A program made the translations under genes and the position numbers. Under the pieces are notes generated by a model. The model was not told where the DNA came from and made no database searches. It saw only the letters and a list, made by a program, of their open reading frames with translations. This document shows positions 9,658 through 17,885 of a DNA stretch of 64,000 bases, one piece after another. Where the stretch lies: the NCBI RefSeq assembly GCF_004005485.1, contig NZ_RZUL01000002.1, positions 372,001-436,000 of the forward strand, read 5' to 3'. The stretch comes from Sphingobium algorifonticola. Its GTDB lineage: Bacteria > Pseudomonadota > Alphaproteobacteria > Sphingomonadales > Sphingomonadaceae. The stretch's first letter is position 1. Every line of letters begins with the position of its first letter.

Positions 9658-11415
9658 ATGGACGCAATGCCTGCGCGATTTACGGTTGCCGATGGATTGG
9701 AACATGCACCTGCATTTCCATCGCCGGAACCATGCGTGTCGGGCAAGCGCGGCGTCAACCACTGGCTCTATGCCCTGCCACAGGCTGCCGCCATTCTGCG
9801 GTTGCGCGGCGCTGCGGTCGAAATTGAGCAAAGCAATGCGCTGTTCGACCAGACATTCCCCGATCACGCCAACGCCTTTCTGGGCGTCGATGCGCGCGAC
9901 GGCGAGGAATGGTCCGCCCGTATTGCCGCCTTCCAGCAATCGGCGCGCGCATCCGACAGTTTCGAAATCCGTCGCGAAGGGGCGCTGAGCGCGCAGTTTC
10001 TCGCCTGCACCATCGGCCGTCTCGACGATCGCGAAGCTCCGGGCTGTCGTCTTCTGTTCACGGCCATCGATCGCACCAACGAACGCGTGATGGAAAAAAG
10101 CCTGCGCCGCGAACTGATGTCGGACAGTCTCACGGCGCTGCCCAATCGCACCGGCTTTGGCGAGGAAATTGACGACCGGCTGGCGCATTGGTCGAAAACC
10201 GAAGGCGGCAGCTACGCGGTGCTGGCGATCGATCTGATCCGTTTCAGCCGCGTGAACGAATCGCTTGGCCCGCTGGCCGGGGACGAACTGATCATCACGG
10301 TTGCCAAGCGGCTGAAGTCCAGCCTGCGCCAGGGCGATGTTCTGGCACGGATCGGTGGCAACGAGTTTGCCGTCTTTGCGCGGCTCAACAACGGCCTGTC
10401 CGACGCGCTCTACATCGTCCAGCGGATCAACGATGCCCTGGCGAGTCCGGTGCGGCTGACCAATCTTCAGATCAGTGTCGATTGCGCGATCGGCTGTGCG
10501 CTGTCCTCCAGCCTGTCGGACGATTCCGATGATATCGTGCGCCAGGCGCAGGCCGCAGTGAAGATCGCCAAGCGCAGCGGAAAGCTGGAAATCTATCGCC
10601 CCGGCGTGCTGAAGGAAGCCCATCGCCGCTTTACCCTGGAAAGCCGCCTGCGCGAGGCGCTGGCCAACGGGAAGCTCGAACTGGCGTTTCAGCCACTGGT
10701 CCATCTCAAGTCCGGCGAGATCACCGGTTTCGAGGCGCTGGCGCGCTGGCACGACGAGGAGCTGGGCGACATATCGCCCGCCGAGTTCATTCCGGTCGCC
10801 GAGGAATCGGGGCTGATCGTGCCGCTGGGCCGCTGGGCGCTTTATGAAGCGGCGCAAACGCTGGCCAAATGGGACCGCCGACAGGGCGAGGTGCTGCCGC
10901 TCAGCGTCAACGTCAACCTCTCGCCGATCCAGATGAGCCGCGACGACGTGCCGAGCGTGGTGGAAGAGGCGCTGCGCTACGCCGGAATCGCGGGCCGCCG
11001 TCTGACGATCGAGTTGACCGAAAGCGCGATCATCGCCGATCCCGACAAGGCGCGGCAGGTGCTCGCGGCGCTCAAGAGCCTGGATGCCGCCATCGCGATG
11101 GATGATTTCGGCACCGGCTATTCGAACCTTGCCAGCTTGCAGAGCCTGCCCATCGACCTGCTCAAGATCGACCGCAGTTTCGTTTCAGGCATGGGCGAGG
11201 ATCGCGACAAGAATGCCATCGTCCGCACCATATTGTCGCTGGCGGATTCGCTGAACCTCAAGGTAACGGCTGAGGGTATCGAGACCCAGACGCTGGCCCA
11301 TGAACTGCAGTCGCTGGGCTGCTGGCAGGGGCAGGGCTATTATTTCTCGCCCGCCCTGCCCGAACCCGATGCCTTCGATTACTGGCGCGCGCGCTGGAAC
11401 TTCCAGACGATCTGA
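9658..11415 (+). CDS. EAL c-di-GMP phosphodiesterase with degenerate GGDEF domain
   Basis: Probable cytoplasmic c-di-GMP-degrading enzyme. The order is an N-terminal PAS-like region (about 30-145), a GGDEF domain (about 150-310) and an EAL domain (about 325-575). The cyclase signature is GGNEF, so a metal-binding Asp is replaced and cyclase activity is doubtful. The inhibitory site RQGD five residues upstream is kept and could still bind c-di-GMP. The EAL domain keeps GFEALARW, NVNLSP, ELTES, DDFGTGYS, LKIDRSF, TAEGIET and GQGYYFSP. No membrane helix is evident. Its 3' end overlaps the convergent cca gene by 37 bases. Confidence 0.9.
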   Translation: MDAMPARFTVADGLEHAPAFPSPEPCVSGKRGVNHWLYALPQAAAILRLRGAAVEIEQSNALFDQTFPDHANAFLGVDARDGEEWSARIAAFQQSARASDSFEIRREGALSAQFLACTIGRLDDREAPGCRLLFTAIDRTNERVMEKSLRRELMSDSLTALPNRTGFGEEIDDRLAHWSKTEGGSYAVLAIDLIRFSRVNESLGPLAGDELIITVAKRLKSSLRQGDVLARIGGNEFAVFARLNNGLSDALYIVQRINDALASPVRLTNLQISVDCAIGCALSSSLSDDSDDIVRQAQAAVKIAKRSGKLEIYRPGVLKEAHRRFTLESRLREALANGKLELAFQPLVHLKSGEITGFEALARWHDEELGDISPAEFIPVAEESGLIVPLGRWALYEAAQTLAKWDRRQGEVLPLSVNVNLSPIQMSRDDVPSVVEEALRYAGIAGRRLTIELTESAIIADPDKARQVLAALKSLDAAIAMDDFGTGYSNLASLQSLPIDLLKIDRSFVSGMGEDRDKNAIVRTILSLADSLNLKVTAEGIETQTLAHELQSLGCWQGQGYYFSPALPEPDAFDYWRARWNFQTI

Positions 11416-12575
11416 TCGGCGATCGCCTCGATCGCATCACCTTCGGGAAAGTCCGCCGCCACCCATTGTGTTTCCACCTCCTTCAGCGCCTTCGCGACAT
11501 CGGGACCGGGCGGCAGACCGCGCCGGATCAGCGCACCGCCGGACAGGGCCAGCGTCGGCGGTGTCCAGCCAACCAGCGGGGCGATGGGATCGTCGCCATG
11601 CAGCAGCGCCTGATCGATCGCGCCTTCGGTGCCGATCCAGTAGGCGCGCTGGCGCAGGTCGCTGCCGCTGGGCGGGGGCGACAGGGCCGCGACGATACGC
11701 TTGCGCGCCTTGTTCGACAGCTTCAGGCGGGCGGCGACCGCTTCGCCCGTTGCGGGGTCCGGCGGCAGAAGGGCACATAAACGGCGGATGGCCGCAGGCG
11801 GAATGGCATTGGCCCTTTCCCGATCGACAAGGGCAATCAGCCGACCAAGGCCATCGGCGGTGATTTCCGGCAGGACGGGCCGAAAAATGCCACCATCGAC
11901 CATCAACGCCACCGCCGCCGACGGATCGGGCAAGGCCAGCAGCTTGAGCAGTTCATCGGCGATGCGCTCCCGCGACAGGGCCATCAGGCTGTTTGCTTGC
12001 GCCCGGCATGCGGCATAGGCGTCAGGATCCGGCGCGCCCGTTCCAAACCGGGCGTGAAAGCGGAAGAAGCGCAGGATGCGCAGATGATCCTCCGCGATCC
12101 GCGCGGCGGGATCGCCTATGAAGCGGATATGGCCCGCCCGCAGATCGTCCAGGCCGCCGAAATAGTCGATGATGGCACCGGTCGCGGGATCGGCCAGCAG
12201 CGCATTGATGGTGAAATCGCGCCGGGCGGCGTCCTCGCGCCAGTCATCGGTATAGGCAATCGTGGCGTGACGCCCGTCCGTATCGACATCGCGCCGCAGG
12301 GTTGTGATTTCGACCGGCCCGTCCGGCAGCACCGCCGTCACCGTGCCATGCTCCACGCCGGTCGGTACGACCCGGATCGCGACGGCCGACAGACGCGCCA
12401 TCACGGCATCGGGCGACAGCACGGTTGCAATATCGATGTCGGTGACGTCCAGCCCCAGCAGCGTGTCGCGCACTGCGCCGCCCACAAAGCGTGCATTGCC
12501 TTCACCCAGCGCCGCCAGCAGCGCCGCCAGTCCGGCCCGATCGCGCCAGGCTGCGTCAGGCAGCGTTGTGGTCAT
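11379..12575 (-). CDS. cca: CCA tRNA nucleotidyltransferase / poly(A) polymerase family
   Basis: Adds or repairs the CCA end of tRNA. Class II features are FVGGAVRDTLLG, the metal-binding DIDIATV and the RRDFTINALL motif, with the RNA-binding region RIAEDHLRILRFFRFHARFG. Its 398 residues match alphaproteobacterial enzymes. The start is the ATG giving MTTTLPDAAW, which overlaps the upstream NUDIX gene by 20 bases and indicates an operon. CCA-adding cannot be separated from poly(A) polymerase by sequence alone, but in alphaproteobacteria this single family member usually matures tRNA. Confidence 0.93.
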   Translation of the reverse strand: MTTTLPDAAWRDRAGLAALLAALGEGNARFVGGAVRDTLLGLDVTDIDIATVLSPDAVMARLSAVAIRVVPTGVEHGTVTAVLPDGPVEITTLRRDVDTDGRHATIAYTDDWREDAARRDFTINALLADPATGAIIDYFGGLDDLRAGHIRFIGDPAARIAEDHLRILRFFRFHARFGTGAPDPDAYAACRAQANSLMALSRERIADELLKLLALPDPSAAVALMVDGGIFRPVLPEITADGLGRLIALVDRERANAIPPAAIRRLCALLPPDPATGEAVAARLKLSNKARKRIVAALSPPPSGSDLRQRAYWIGTEGAIDQALLHGDDPIAPLVGWTPPTLALSGGALIRRGLPPGPDVAKALKEVETQWVAADFPEGDAIEAIADQIVWKFQRARQ

Positions 12576-13167
12576 GCCCCAGCCTCCATGACAGATTGGC
12601 CAATATGGCCGCCGTGATGCCCCAGATGCGTCGCCCCTCCCAAGTGATCTCATAGAAATGCCGGATCGCCCCGTCCCATTCGATTTCCCTGCGTATCCGG
12701 TTGGCGGGGTCCAGCGCGAAGCCGAGGGGCAGTTCGAACCAGTCGTCGACTTCCCCGTCCTGGGCGCGCAGCGGCAGGTCCGGCGGCACGACGGCCAGCA
12801 CCGGCACGATGTCGAAGCCCGTGAAGGTGCTGTACCGATCGCTGATGCCGATGATTTCCGCGCGATCGGGGGGCAGCGCGATTTCCTCCTGCGCCTCGCG
12901 CAGCGCCGCCGCGATGGCATCGGCATCACTTGCGTCGACCTTGCCGCCCGGAAAGGCGACTTGCCCCGCGTGCTGACGCAGGCGGGCGGACCGCTGCGTC
13001 AGGATGAGGCCCGGTTCCGCGCGATCGGTGACGGCGACCAGCACGGCGGCCGGGGCCAGTGCGATCGTGCCATCGATGCGCGGATCCACCCTGTTCATCC
13101 AGTCAGGCAAATCGGTGCGGCGATGGCCTTCGGTCAGTGCGGCGCGCAGCCGCTCCGCAAGCGTCAT
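12556..13167 (-). CDS. NUDIX hydrolase, CoA pyrophosphatase type
   Basis: The NUDIX region GGKVDASDADAIAAALREAQ followed by EEIAL, preceded by TQRSARLRQHAGQVAFPG, matches the CoA diphosphatase subgroup (NudL/PCD1-like). That group splits CoA and related nucleotides into 4'-phosphopantetheine and 3',5'-ADP. It has 203 residues. The start is the ATG giving MTLAERLR, which overlaps the stop of the upstream DUF1285 gene by four bases (ATGA). It sits in a leftward group with cca. Confidence 0.88.
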   Translation of the reverse strand: MTLAERLRAALTEGHRRTDLPDWMNRVDPRIDGTIALAPAAVLVAVTDRAEPGLILTQRSARLRQHAGQVAFPGGKVDASDADAIAAALREAQEEIALPPDRAEIIGISDRYSTFTGFDIVPVLAVVPPDLPLRAQDGEVDDWFELPLGFALDPANRIRREIEWDGAIRHFYEITWEGRRIWGITAAILANLSWRLGHDHNAA

Positions 13168-13736
13168 TCCGGCGCCCCGAGACTGAAAAACCGTCCTCCG
13201 CTCCACAGGCCGGGGACCGGCCGGTCCGCATCATCGGCAAGGGCCATCGCGGCAAGGTCGTAATAGACGGCCCGCACGATCAGCGCCTCCAGCCCGCCGC
13301 GCACATGCAGATAGGGGCGCGGTGCATCGGCAGTGCCGCGGACCACGATCGGATGGTCAGCATCGGCCGTCACCAGATCCCCTGTATTCAGGCGGAAGGC
13401 GAGCGTGCGCTGTGCGCCTGCGCCGTCGCTTTTCACCTCCACGGCCAGGAAGGCGGCATCCTCCACTGCGATCGAAAGCTTCTCGACCGGGGTGACGAGC
13501 ACATGGCTGCCGTCCGCCTCCCGCCGCAGCACTGTGGAAAAGAGGCGAATCATCGATTCGCGCTCGATCGGCGATCCCTGATGAAACCAGGTGCCGTCGC
13601 GCGCGATCCGCATCTCGCTGTCGCCGCAGTGTGCTGGGTTCCACTGATCGACCGGCGGCAAGCGCCGTTCCTCGACCAGACGCAATATCTCCGGCAGGGA
13701 CAGGGCAGCAAGGTCAGGTGGCGGCGGCATGGGCAT
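13164..13736 (-). CDS. DUF1285 family protein
   Basis: The family is recognised by VDQWNPAHCGDSEMRIARDG, TWFHQGSPIER and TPVEKLSIAVEDAAFLAVEV. No enzymatic function is established; solved members have a split-barrel-like fold and occur next to NUDIX and cca genes across alphaproteobacteria, as here. The start was set at MPMPPPPDLAAL; an ATG six bases later is equally possible and a TTG start 42 bases upstream is less likely. It is translationally coupled to the NUDIX gene. Confidence 0.85.
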   Translation of the reverse strand: MPMPPPPDLAALSLPEILRLVEERRLPPVDQWNPAHCGDSEMRIARDGTWFHQGSPIERESMIRLFSTVLRREADGSHVLVTPVEKLSIAVEDAAFLAVEVKSDGAGAQRTLAFRLNTGDLVTADADHPIVVRGTADAPRPYLHVRGGLEALIVRAVYYDLAAMALADDADRPVPGLWSGGRFFSLGAPE

Positions 13737-13789
13737 CGACGTCAGATAGGCATGGAAAGGCCGCCGCGCAAAGGCCAAGATGCGGGACG

Positions 13790-14308
13790 TCAGGCGTCCT
13801 GTGTGAGGCGCGGTCCAAGCAGGCCGACGGGCGGCAGCGGCGCATTATTGTGCGGCAACGCCAGCAGGCGGCGCGGATCGAACGGGCCGGGCGCGTCCCA
13901 GCCCGCCGTGCCGTCCGCCGAAAAGCCCCAGAACCGGCCATAATAGTCCGGGTCGCCGATCATCATCAGCGGCGCGGTATCCGCGCTACGGGCGTCGTGC
14001 ACGACCCGGTCCATCAGCGCCCGGCCGACGCCGCCGCCCTGCTGATCGGGCCGCACCGCGACCGGGCCGACCATGACCAGCGGATGCGCCACGCCGTCGG
14101 CATCATGCAGCGCGACCGGCCAGCTTTGCAGCGTGCCCACAAGCGCGCCGCCATCGTCCACCGCCGCATAGCTCAACAAGGGCAACCAGGGCATGCCCGC
14201 GCGGATGGCATAAGCGGTCCGCCCCCGACGGTCCGCGCCGAAGGCCGCATCGAGAAGCGCGTCGATCGCATCGCCACTTTGGCTGTCGAGGGGGATAATG
14301 CGGGTCAC
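13790..14308 (-). CDS. GNAT family N-acetyltransferase
   Basis: The acetyl-CoA loop is visible in VGPVAVRPDQQGGGVGRALM, followed by DPDYYGRFWGF, typical of the YhbS-like subgroup. The substrate is unknown. The start is uncertain: a GTG giving VTRIIPLDSQ fits the usual family N-terminus and was chosen; a GTG 39 bases upstream would add MGAHAPLQDERQD. It is the first gene of the leftward GNAT-DUF1285-NUDIX-cca group and is divergent from the folB-like gene. Confidence 0.82.
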   Translation of the reverse strand: MTRIIPLDSQSGDAIDALLDAAFGADRRGRTAYAIRAGMPWLPLLSYAAVDDGGALVGTLQSWPVALHDADGVAHPLVMVGPVAVRPDQQGGGVGRALMDRVVHDARSADTAPLMMIGDPDYYGRFWGFSADGTAGWDAPGPFDPRRLLALPHNNAPLPPVGLLGPRLTQDA

Positions 14309-14378
14309 GTCTTGCCGTTCGTCCTGCAAAGGGGCATGAGCGCCCACGAGCGCGGGCGGTTTAACCGCTGGCCGCGAA

Positions 14379-14795
14379 ATGAAAAGTCAAGAATTGCGCA
14401 TCGCAGGATTTATGGACTTCCCCAAGGACGATTATCTGACGCTGGAAGTCGACGATCTCGACTTCGACGTGCTGACCGGCATCTATTCGGAAGAAACGCA
14501 CTTGCCGCAGCCGCTGCGTATATCGGTGCGGGCGTTGCTCAGCATGGCCGACCGCTACGATCCGGCGACGCCGCTGTCCGCATCGAAAAACTATATGGAC
14601 CTGAAGCATGCGGCGACGACGGCGCTGCCCAAGGGACAGCATTTCACGCTGATCGAGGCGGTGGCCGAGCATATCATCGAAACCGTGCTGATGCAGGACG
14701 CCAAGGTGCGTCATGTCCAGGTGAAGATCGTGAAACTGGCGCTGAGCGAGCGCGGCGAATCGATCGGGATCACCATGGGCCGCTGGCGGAAATAG
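14379..14795 (+). CDS. Dihydroneopterin aldolase-like protein (FolB family)
   Basis: FolB-fold protein of 138 residues, with DFDVLTGIYSEETHLPQPLRI matching the family N-terminal strand and ETVLMQDAKVRHVQVKIVKL the C-terminal half. FolB converts dihydroneopterin to hydroxymethyldihydropterin in folate synthesis. No other folate genes adjoin, so the family call is firmer than the reaction. The alternative start MDFPKDDY, 33 bases downstream with CAGGA before it, is plausible. Confidence 0.75.
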   Translation: MKSQELRIAGFMDFPKDDYLTLEVDDLDFDVLTGIYSEETHLPQPLRISVRALLSMADRYDPATPLSASKNYMDLKHAATTALPKGQHFTLIEAVAEHIIETVLMQDAKVRHVQVKIVKLALSERGESIGITMGRWRK

Positions 14796-14825
14796 CGCCG
14801 CTGCGTTTCTTGCCAGGCGCTGGCC

Positions 14826-15785
14826 CTACTTCTTCACCAAGCCGATCTCTACCAACCGCTCGTGGAGATAGTCGTGCGCGGAGATGGGCGGCTGACGCAC
14901 CGGATTGTCCGGCGTCACGCATTGCGGCAGCGCCTCGATCATGAAATCGGGCCGCAGGTGCAGGAAATAGGGCATGGAATAGCGCGACACGCCGCGCCGT
15001 TCGGGCGGTGGGTTGACAACGCGGTGGCTGGTCGAGGGCAGCACATGGTTGGTCAGCCGCTGGAGCATGTCGCCCACGTTGATGACCAGCGCGCCTTCGG
15101 GCGGTGTCACCGGCAGCCAGTTGCCGCTGCGGTCGAGCAGTTCGAGGCCGCCTTCCTCCGCGCCCAGCAGCATGGTGATGAGATTGATATCCTCATGCGC
15201 ACCGGCGCGCACGCCCGGCGCATCGGCGGACACCGGCGGATAGTGCAGCAGCCGGATGATCGAATTGCCGTCGCGCACCGGATCGACGAACCAGTCCGGG
15301 GCCAGCCCCAGATAAAGCGCGATAGCCGACAGCAGCCGCGCGCCGACGCGGTCGAACTCCGCGAACAGGCGGGTGAACGTCTCGCGGAAACCCGCAATTT
15401 CCTGCGGCCAGACATTGGGTGGCATCGTTGCCGCCAGCGGACTGCCCGGCGGGAGATCGCGGCCGACATGCCAGAACTCCTTCAGATCATTCTCGCTGGC
15501 ACCCTTGGCTATTTCGGTCCCATAGGCCGTATAGCCGCGCTGCCCGCCGCCGCCGGGAATCAGATAGGCGCGCTTGGCCGCTTCGGGCAACGCGAAGAAG
15601 GCTTTCGCCTTGGCCCAGGCATCGGCCACCAGCGCGGAATCCATGCCATGGTCGCGCACCATCGCAAAACCGAACCGTTGAAAGGACTGGCCGAAATCCT
15701 GTGCGAAATCGGCGGGCTGGCTGTAGTCGAGCGAAAGGACGGGCATGGCATCAAGAATAGTGTGCGGCACGGTGGCGAACTCCAT
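14826..15785 (-). CDS. 2-oxoglutarate/Fe(II)-dependent dioxygenase, isopenicillin N synthase-like
   Basis: Non-haem iron oxygenase of 319 residues. The N-terminal DIOX_N-type domain (MPVLSLDYSQPADFAQ; GFAMVRDHGM) is followed by the jelly-roll with iron ligands in GAHEDIN (His, Asp) and STSHRVV (His), and the oxoglutarate-binding Arg and Ser in SRYSMPYF. Members oxidise many small molecules, so the substrate is unknown. The ATG follows GAAGG at six bases. It is a single leftward gene facing away from the EVE gene. Confidence 0.88.
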   Translation of the reverse strand: MEFATVPHTILDAMPVLSLDYSQPADFAQDFGQSFQRFGFAMVRDHGMDSALVADAWAKAKAFFALPEAAKRAYLIPGGGGQRGYTAYGTEIAKGASENDLKEFWHVGRDLPPGSPLAATMPPNVWPQEIAGFRETFTRLFAEFDRVGARLLSAIALYLGLAPDWFVDPVRDGNSIIRLLHYPPVSADAPGVRAGAHEDINLITMLLGAEEGGLELLDRSGNWLPVTPPEGALVINVGDMLQRLTNHVLPSTSHRVVNPPPERRGVSRYSMPYFLHLRPDFMIEALPQCVTPDNPVRQPPISAHDYLHERLVEIGLVKK

Positions 15786-15909
15786 GAGTTGCCTTCATTT
15801 AGGCAATCGGATGCAGGCTGTCATCTATCGTGGCACGCAGCGGCGGCTTGATCTTCCCTGCCCGGCTGCGCCAAGGGGCGTAGATGATTTGAAGGCTGCG
15901 GAGTGACCC

Positions 15910-16317
15910 ATGCAATATTGGCTGATGAAATCGGAACCCGACGTCTTTTCCTGGGATGATCTGGTGGCGAAGGGGAAAGCCGAATGGGACGGCGTGCGCA
16001 ACCATCAGGCGCAGCTCCACATGAAGGCGATGCGTACGGGCGATCAGGCGCTGTTCTATCACAGCAACATCGGTCTGGAGGCCGTCGGCATCATGGAAAT
16101 CGTGGAAGAGGCCGCCCCTGACAGCACGGACAGCAGCGGCAAATGGATCGCGGTGCATGTCGCGCCGTTGCGCAAGCTGCCTCGACCGGTGACGCTCAAG
16201 GCAATCAAGGCGGACCCGGCGCTGGCCGACATGGCGATGATCCGCCAGTCGCGCCTGTCGGTTTCGCCGGTGACGCCCGCGCAGTTCGCGCATATTCTGG
16301 CGTTGGCGGAAGGATAG
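15910..16317 (+). CDS. EVE domain protein
   Basis: Small PUA-like domain of 135 residues starting MQYWLMKSEPDVFSWDDL, with WDGVRNHQAQ and GDQALFYHSN. EVE domains bind modified bases in DNA or RNA. Stand-alone members are widespread in proteobacteria and their cellular role is not settled. It is not in an obvious operon here. Confidence 0.92.
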   Translation: MQYWLMKSEPDVFSWDDLVAKGKAEWDGVRNHQAQLHMKAMRTGDQALFYHSNIGLEAVGIMEIVEEAAPDSTDSSGKWIAVHVAPLRKLPRPVTLKAIKADPALADMAMIRQSRLSVSPVTPAQFAHILALAEG

Positions 16318-16473
16318 GTGGCAAAGGCGTGACCGGCCATGCAGTTGCGTGTGATGCAACCGCTTTGTCGACCTTTGCGGTTGTGATGATGCTGCGCCGC
16401 AACATATAGCGGCTGCAACAGAACAGAATGATCGTAAAGAGGTGTTTGTCTGGCATTCACAAGGAGTAATCTG

Positions 16474-16755
16474 ATGCGAATGCTGTCGAAAATCGTTCTC
16501 GCCGCCGCCGCTCTGTCGGCCGTCGCCCCTGCCATAGCCCAGGACGCCGCCAAGGAGCGTTTCGTTCACGAAGGCTATACCTATGTCTATCAGGTGAAGC
16601 CCACGAAGGATGGCAAGGTCATTTCCGGTACGCGCTATCCCGGTGCCACCGCTTTTCAGCTGAAGGTTGCGGGCGACAAGGTCAGCGGCATTTCGGGTGG
16701 CACGAAAGTGACGTTCAACGTCGCTGAAGCGAAGGGCGCGGCCGCCGCCAACTGA
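16474..16755 (+). CDS. Small secreted hypothetical protein
   Basis: The product is 93 residues with a Sec signal peptide cleaved near AIA|QDAAKERF. The mature part (HEGYTYVYQVKPTKDGKVIS) has no recognisable domain and resembles small periplasmic proteins common in sphingomonads. AAGGAG precedes the ATG and a terminator follows, so it is a single-gene unit. Confidence 0.7.
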   Translation: MRMLSKIVLAAAALSAVAPAIAQDAAKERFVHEGYTYVYQVKPTKDGKVISGTRYPGATAFQLKVAGDKVSGISGGTKVTFNVAEAKGAAAAN

Positions 16756-16782
16756 TCGCGCTGCGCTCACGGTCGATACATG

Positions 16783-16821
16783 AAAAGAGCGGCTCCCGGT
16801 GCGGGTGCCGCTCTTTTTCGT
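16783..16821 (+). terminator. Rho-independent terminator
   Basis: The arms AAAAGAGCGGC and GCCGCTCTTTT around a 13-base loop are followed by T residues, about 30 bases after the small secreted gene. Confidence 0.8.
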
Positions 16822-16871
16822 TCCTGGCCGGGATGAGGGGGCGTCCCCTCAGCCGGTATCAGCGGCCTAAA

Positions 16872-17174
16872 TCAGCGACAGCGACGCTTGCTGTCGATTT
16901 CCTTGCCGAGCAGCGCGCCGGCCGCGGCACCCAGGACCGTGCCCGTGGTGCGATCGCCGCGGGTGTCGATCGCGCGACCTGCCAAGGCCCCGCCGACGCC
17001 GCCGACGATCAGACCGGTGGTGCCGTTGCTCTTGCGGCAATAAGTGCGGCCATCCCGGCCACGCCATTCCTTGTAGCGATAGTCGCGACGCGCCTGCGCC
17101 TCATCCGTGGGAAGAACCATCGTCGCGGGAATGGCGACCGAGGCGGCGGCCAGTGCCTACATCATAGTACGCAT
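16872..17174 (-). pseudogene. Glycine-zipper secreted protein with in-frame stop in its signal peptide
   Basis: A well-placed start (AAGGAG, seven bases, ATG) reads MRTMM, then TAG, then ALAAASVAIPATMVLPTDEA, which is a normal signal-peptide core. The mature part has TTGLIVGGVGGALAGRAID and TGTVLGAAAGALLGKEID, two glycine-zipper helices of the 2TM/Rick_17kDa type, and ends with CR. The codon at 17157-17159 therefore interrupts an otherwise complete gene. Initiation at the downstream ATG would give 82 residues without an export signal. It could be a true pseudogene, a strain-specific mutation or a sequencing error. Confidence 0.72.
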
Positions 17175-17392
17175 ATCTGTGCTCCTTGCTTATCGACCAT
17201 CACGGCCTGATCTTAACTTCGGGCAATGAACCGCCGTAGGATGCACCAAGTTGCATGAACGTCATACAACAAGCTATAACACTGAAAATATTGTGATATT
17301 TTTTGAATTACGGTGGCCGATCGCAGGCTGTGGCGCTCCATGCAATCGAAAAAACCTCGCTCCATAGGGCCAGCGGAGTACAGCCGCAAATC
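17175..17392. other. Gene-free stretch with AT-rich segment
   Basis: No coding frame is convincing here. An AT-rich run (AAAATATTGTGATATTTTTT) near 17286-17305 contrasts with the surrounding GC-rich DNA and precedes the DnaA-box pair. Confidence 0.4.
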
Positions 17393-17411
17393 TTATCCAC
17401 AGTTATCCACA
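17393..17411 (+). promoter_or_regulatory. Two tandem perfect DnaA boxes
   Basis: TTATCCACA occurs twice in direct orientation, separated by one base (17393-17401 and 17403-17411). Both match the strong E. coli consensus. They lie about 90 bases from an AT-rich segment in a gene-free region. No dnaA, hemE, parA or repA gene adjoins, so an origin is possible but unproven; a DnaA-controlled promoter is the alternative. Confidence 0.5.
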
Positions 17412-17468
17412 GCTTTCGGCAACCGACCGCGATGAATCCGCTTTCCACGACTCGGATTTGATGACAGC

Positions 17469-17836
17469 TTGATGACATCGGAAGACGAGACGGCAGCGGA
17501 GACATTCGCACCGCCGGAGGAAACGGGAAACCGGGACCGGAATCGACCGGGACGCTGCGAGAACGGATTGGCAGGACCGCAAGGACAAAGCCATCGGATC
17601 GAGTGGCGGGGCGGAAGGAAAGACAGGGTCAAGTGCGCGCGCAAGCGAACGCCGGGCCATGAACAGACCGGACGTCGGTATGGGGCGGATCGCGAGACCC
17701 GCAACCTGCCATGCGAGGCAGCGGCCGCAAGGCGGTATGTGCGCAATACGCAGAGGATGGCGGCAACCATCGCGAGATGGCGAAGCGCATGACTCAGCGG
17801 AAGTGGGGACCGGCAGCAATGCCGGTCCCCATTTTG
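17469..17836 (+). ncRNA. Candidate small RNA or unrecognised small gene, T-poor transcript
   Basis: A purine-rich, T-poor plus-strand stretch ends in a strong terminator, which implies rightward transcription although no recognised gene lies upstream of it. A frame of 107 codons (MMTSEDETAAETFAPP) fits the interval but lacks a ribosome site. Its third-codon positions include many A residues, unlike the neighbouring GC3-rich genes. A structured RNA therefore seems somewhat more likely than a protein. The 5' end is arbitrary. It was not matched to RNase P, tmRNA, SRP or 6S RNA. Confidence 0.25.
17804..17836 (+). terminator. Strong rho-independent terminator
   Basis: A perfect 12-bp stem (TGGGGACCGGCA / TGCCGGTCCCCA) with GCAA loop is followed by TTTT on the plus strand only. 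Its orientation does not serve the leftward globin gene. Confidence 0.8.
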
Positions 17837-17885
17837 CGTTAGGCGCTGTTTTTGCGATGGGCCTCTTGCCGGATGGACCTGCGGA

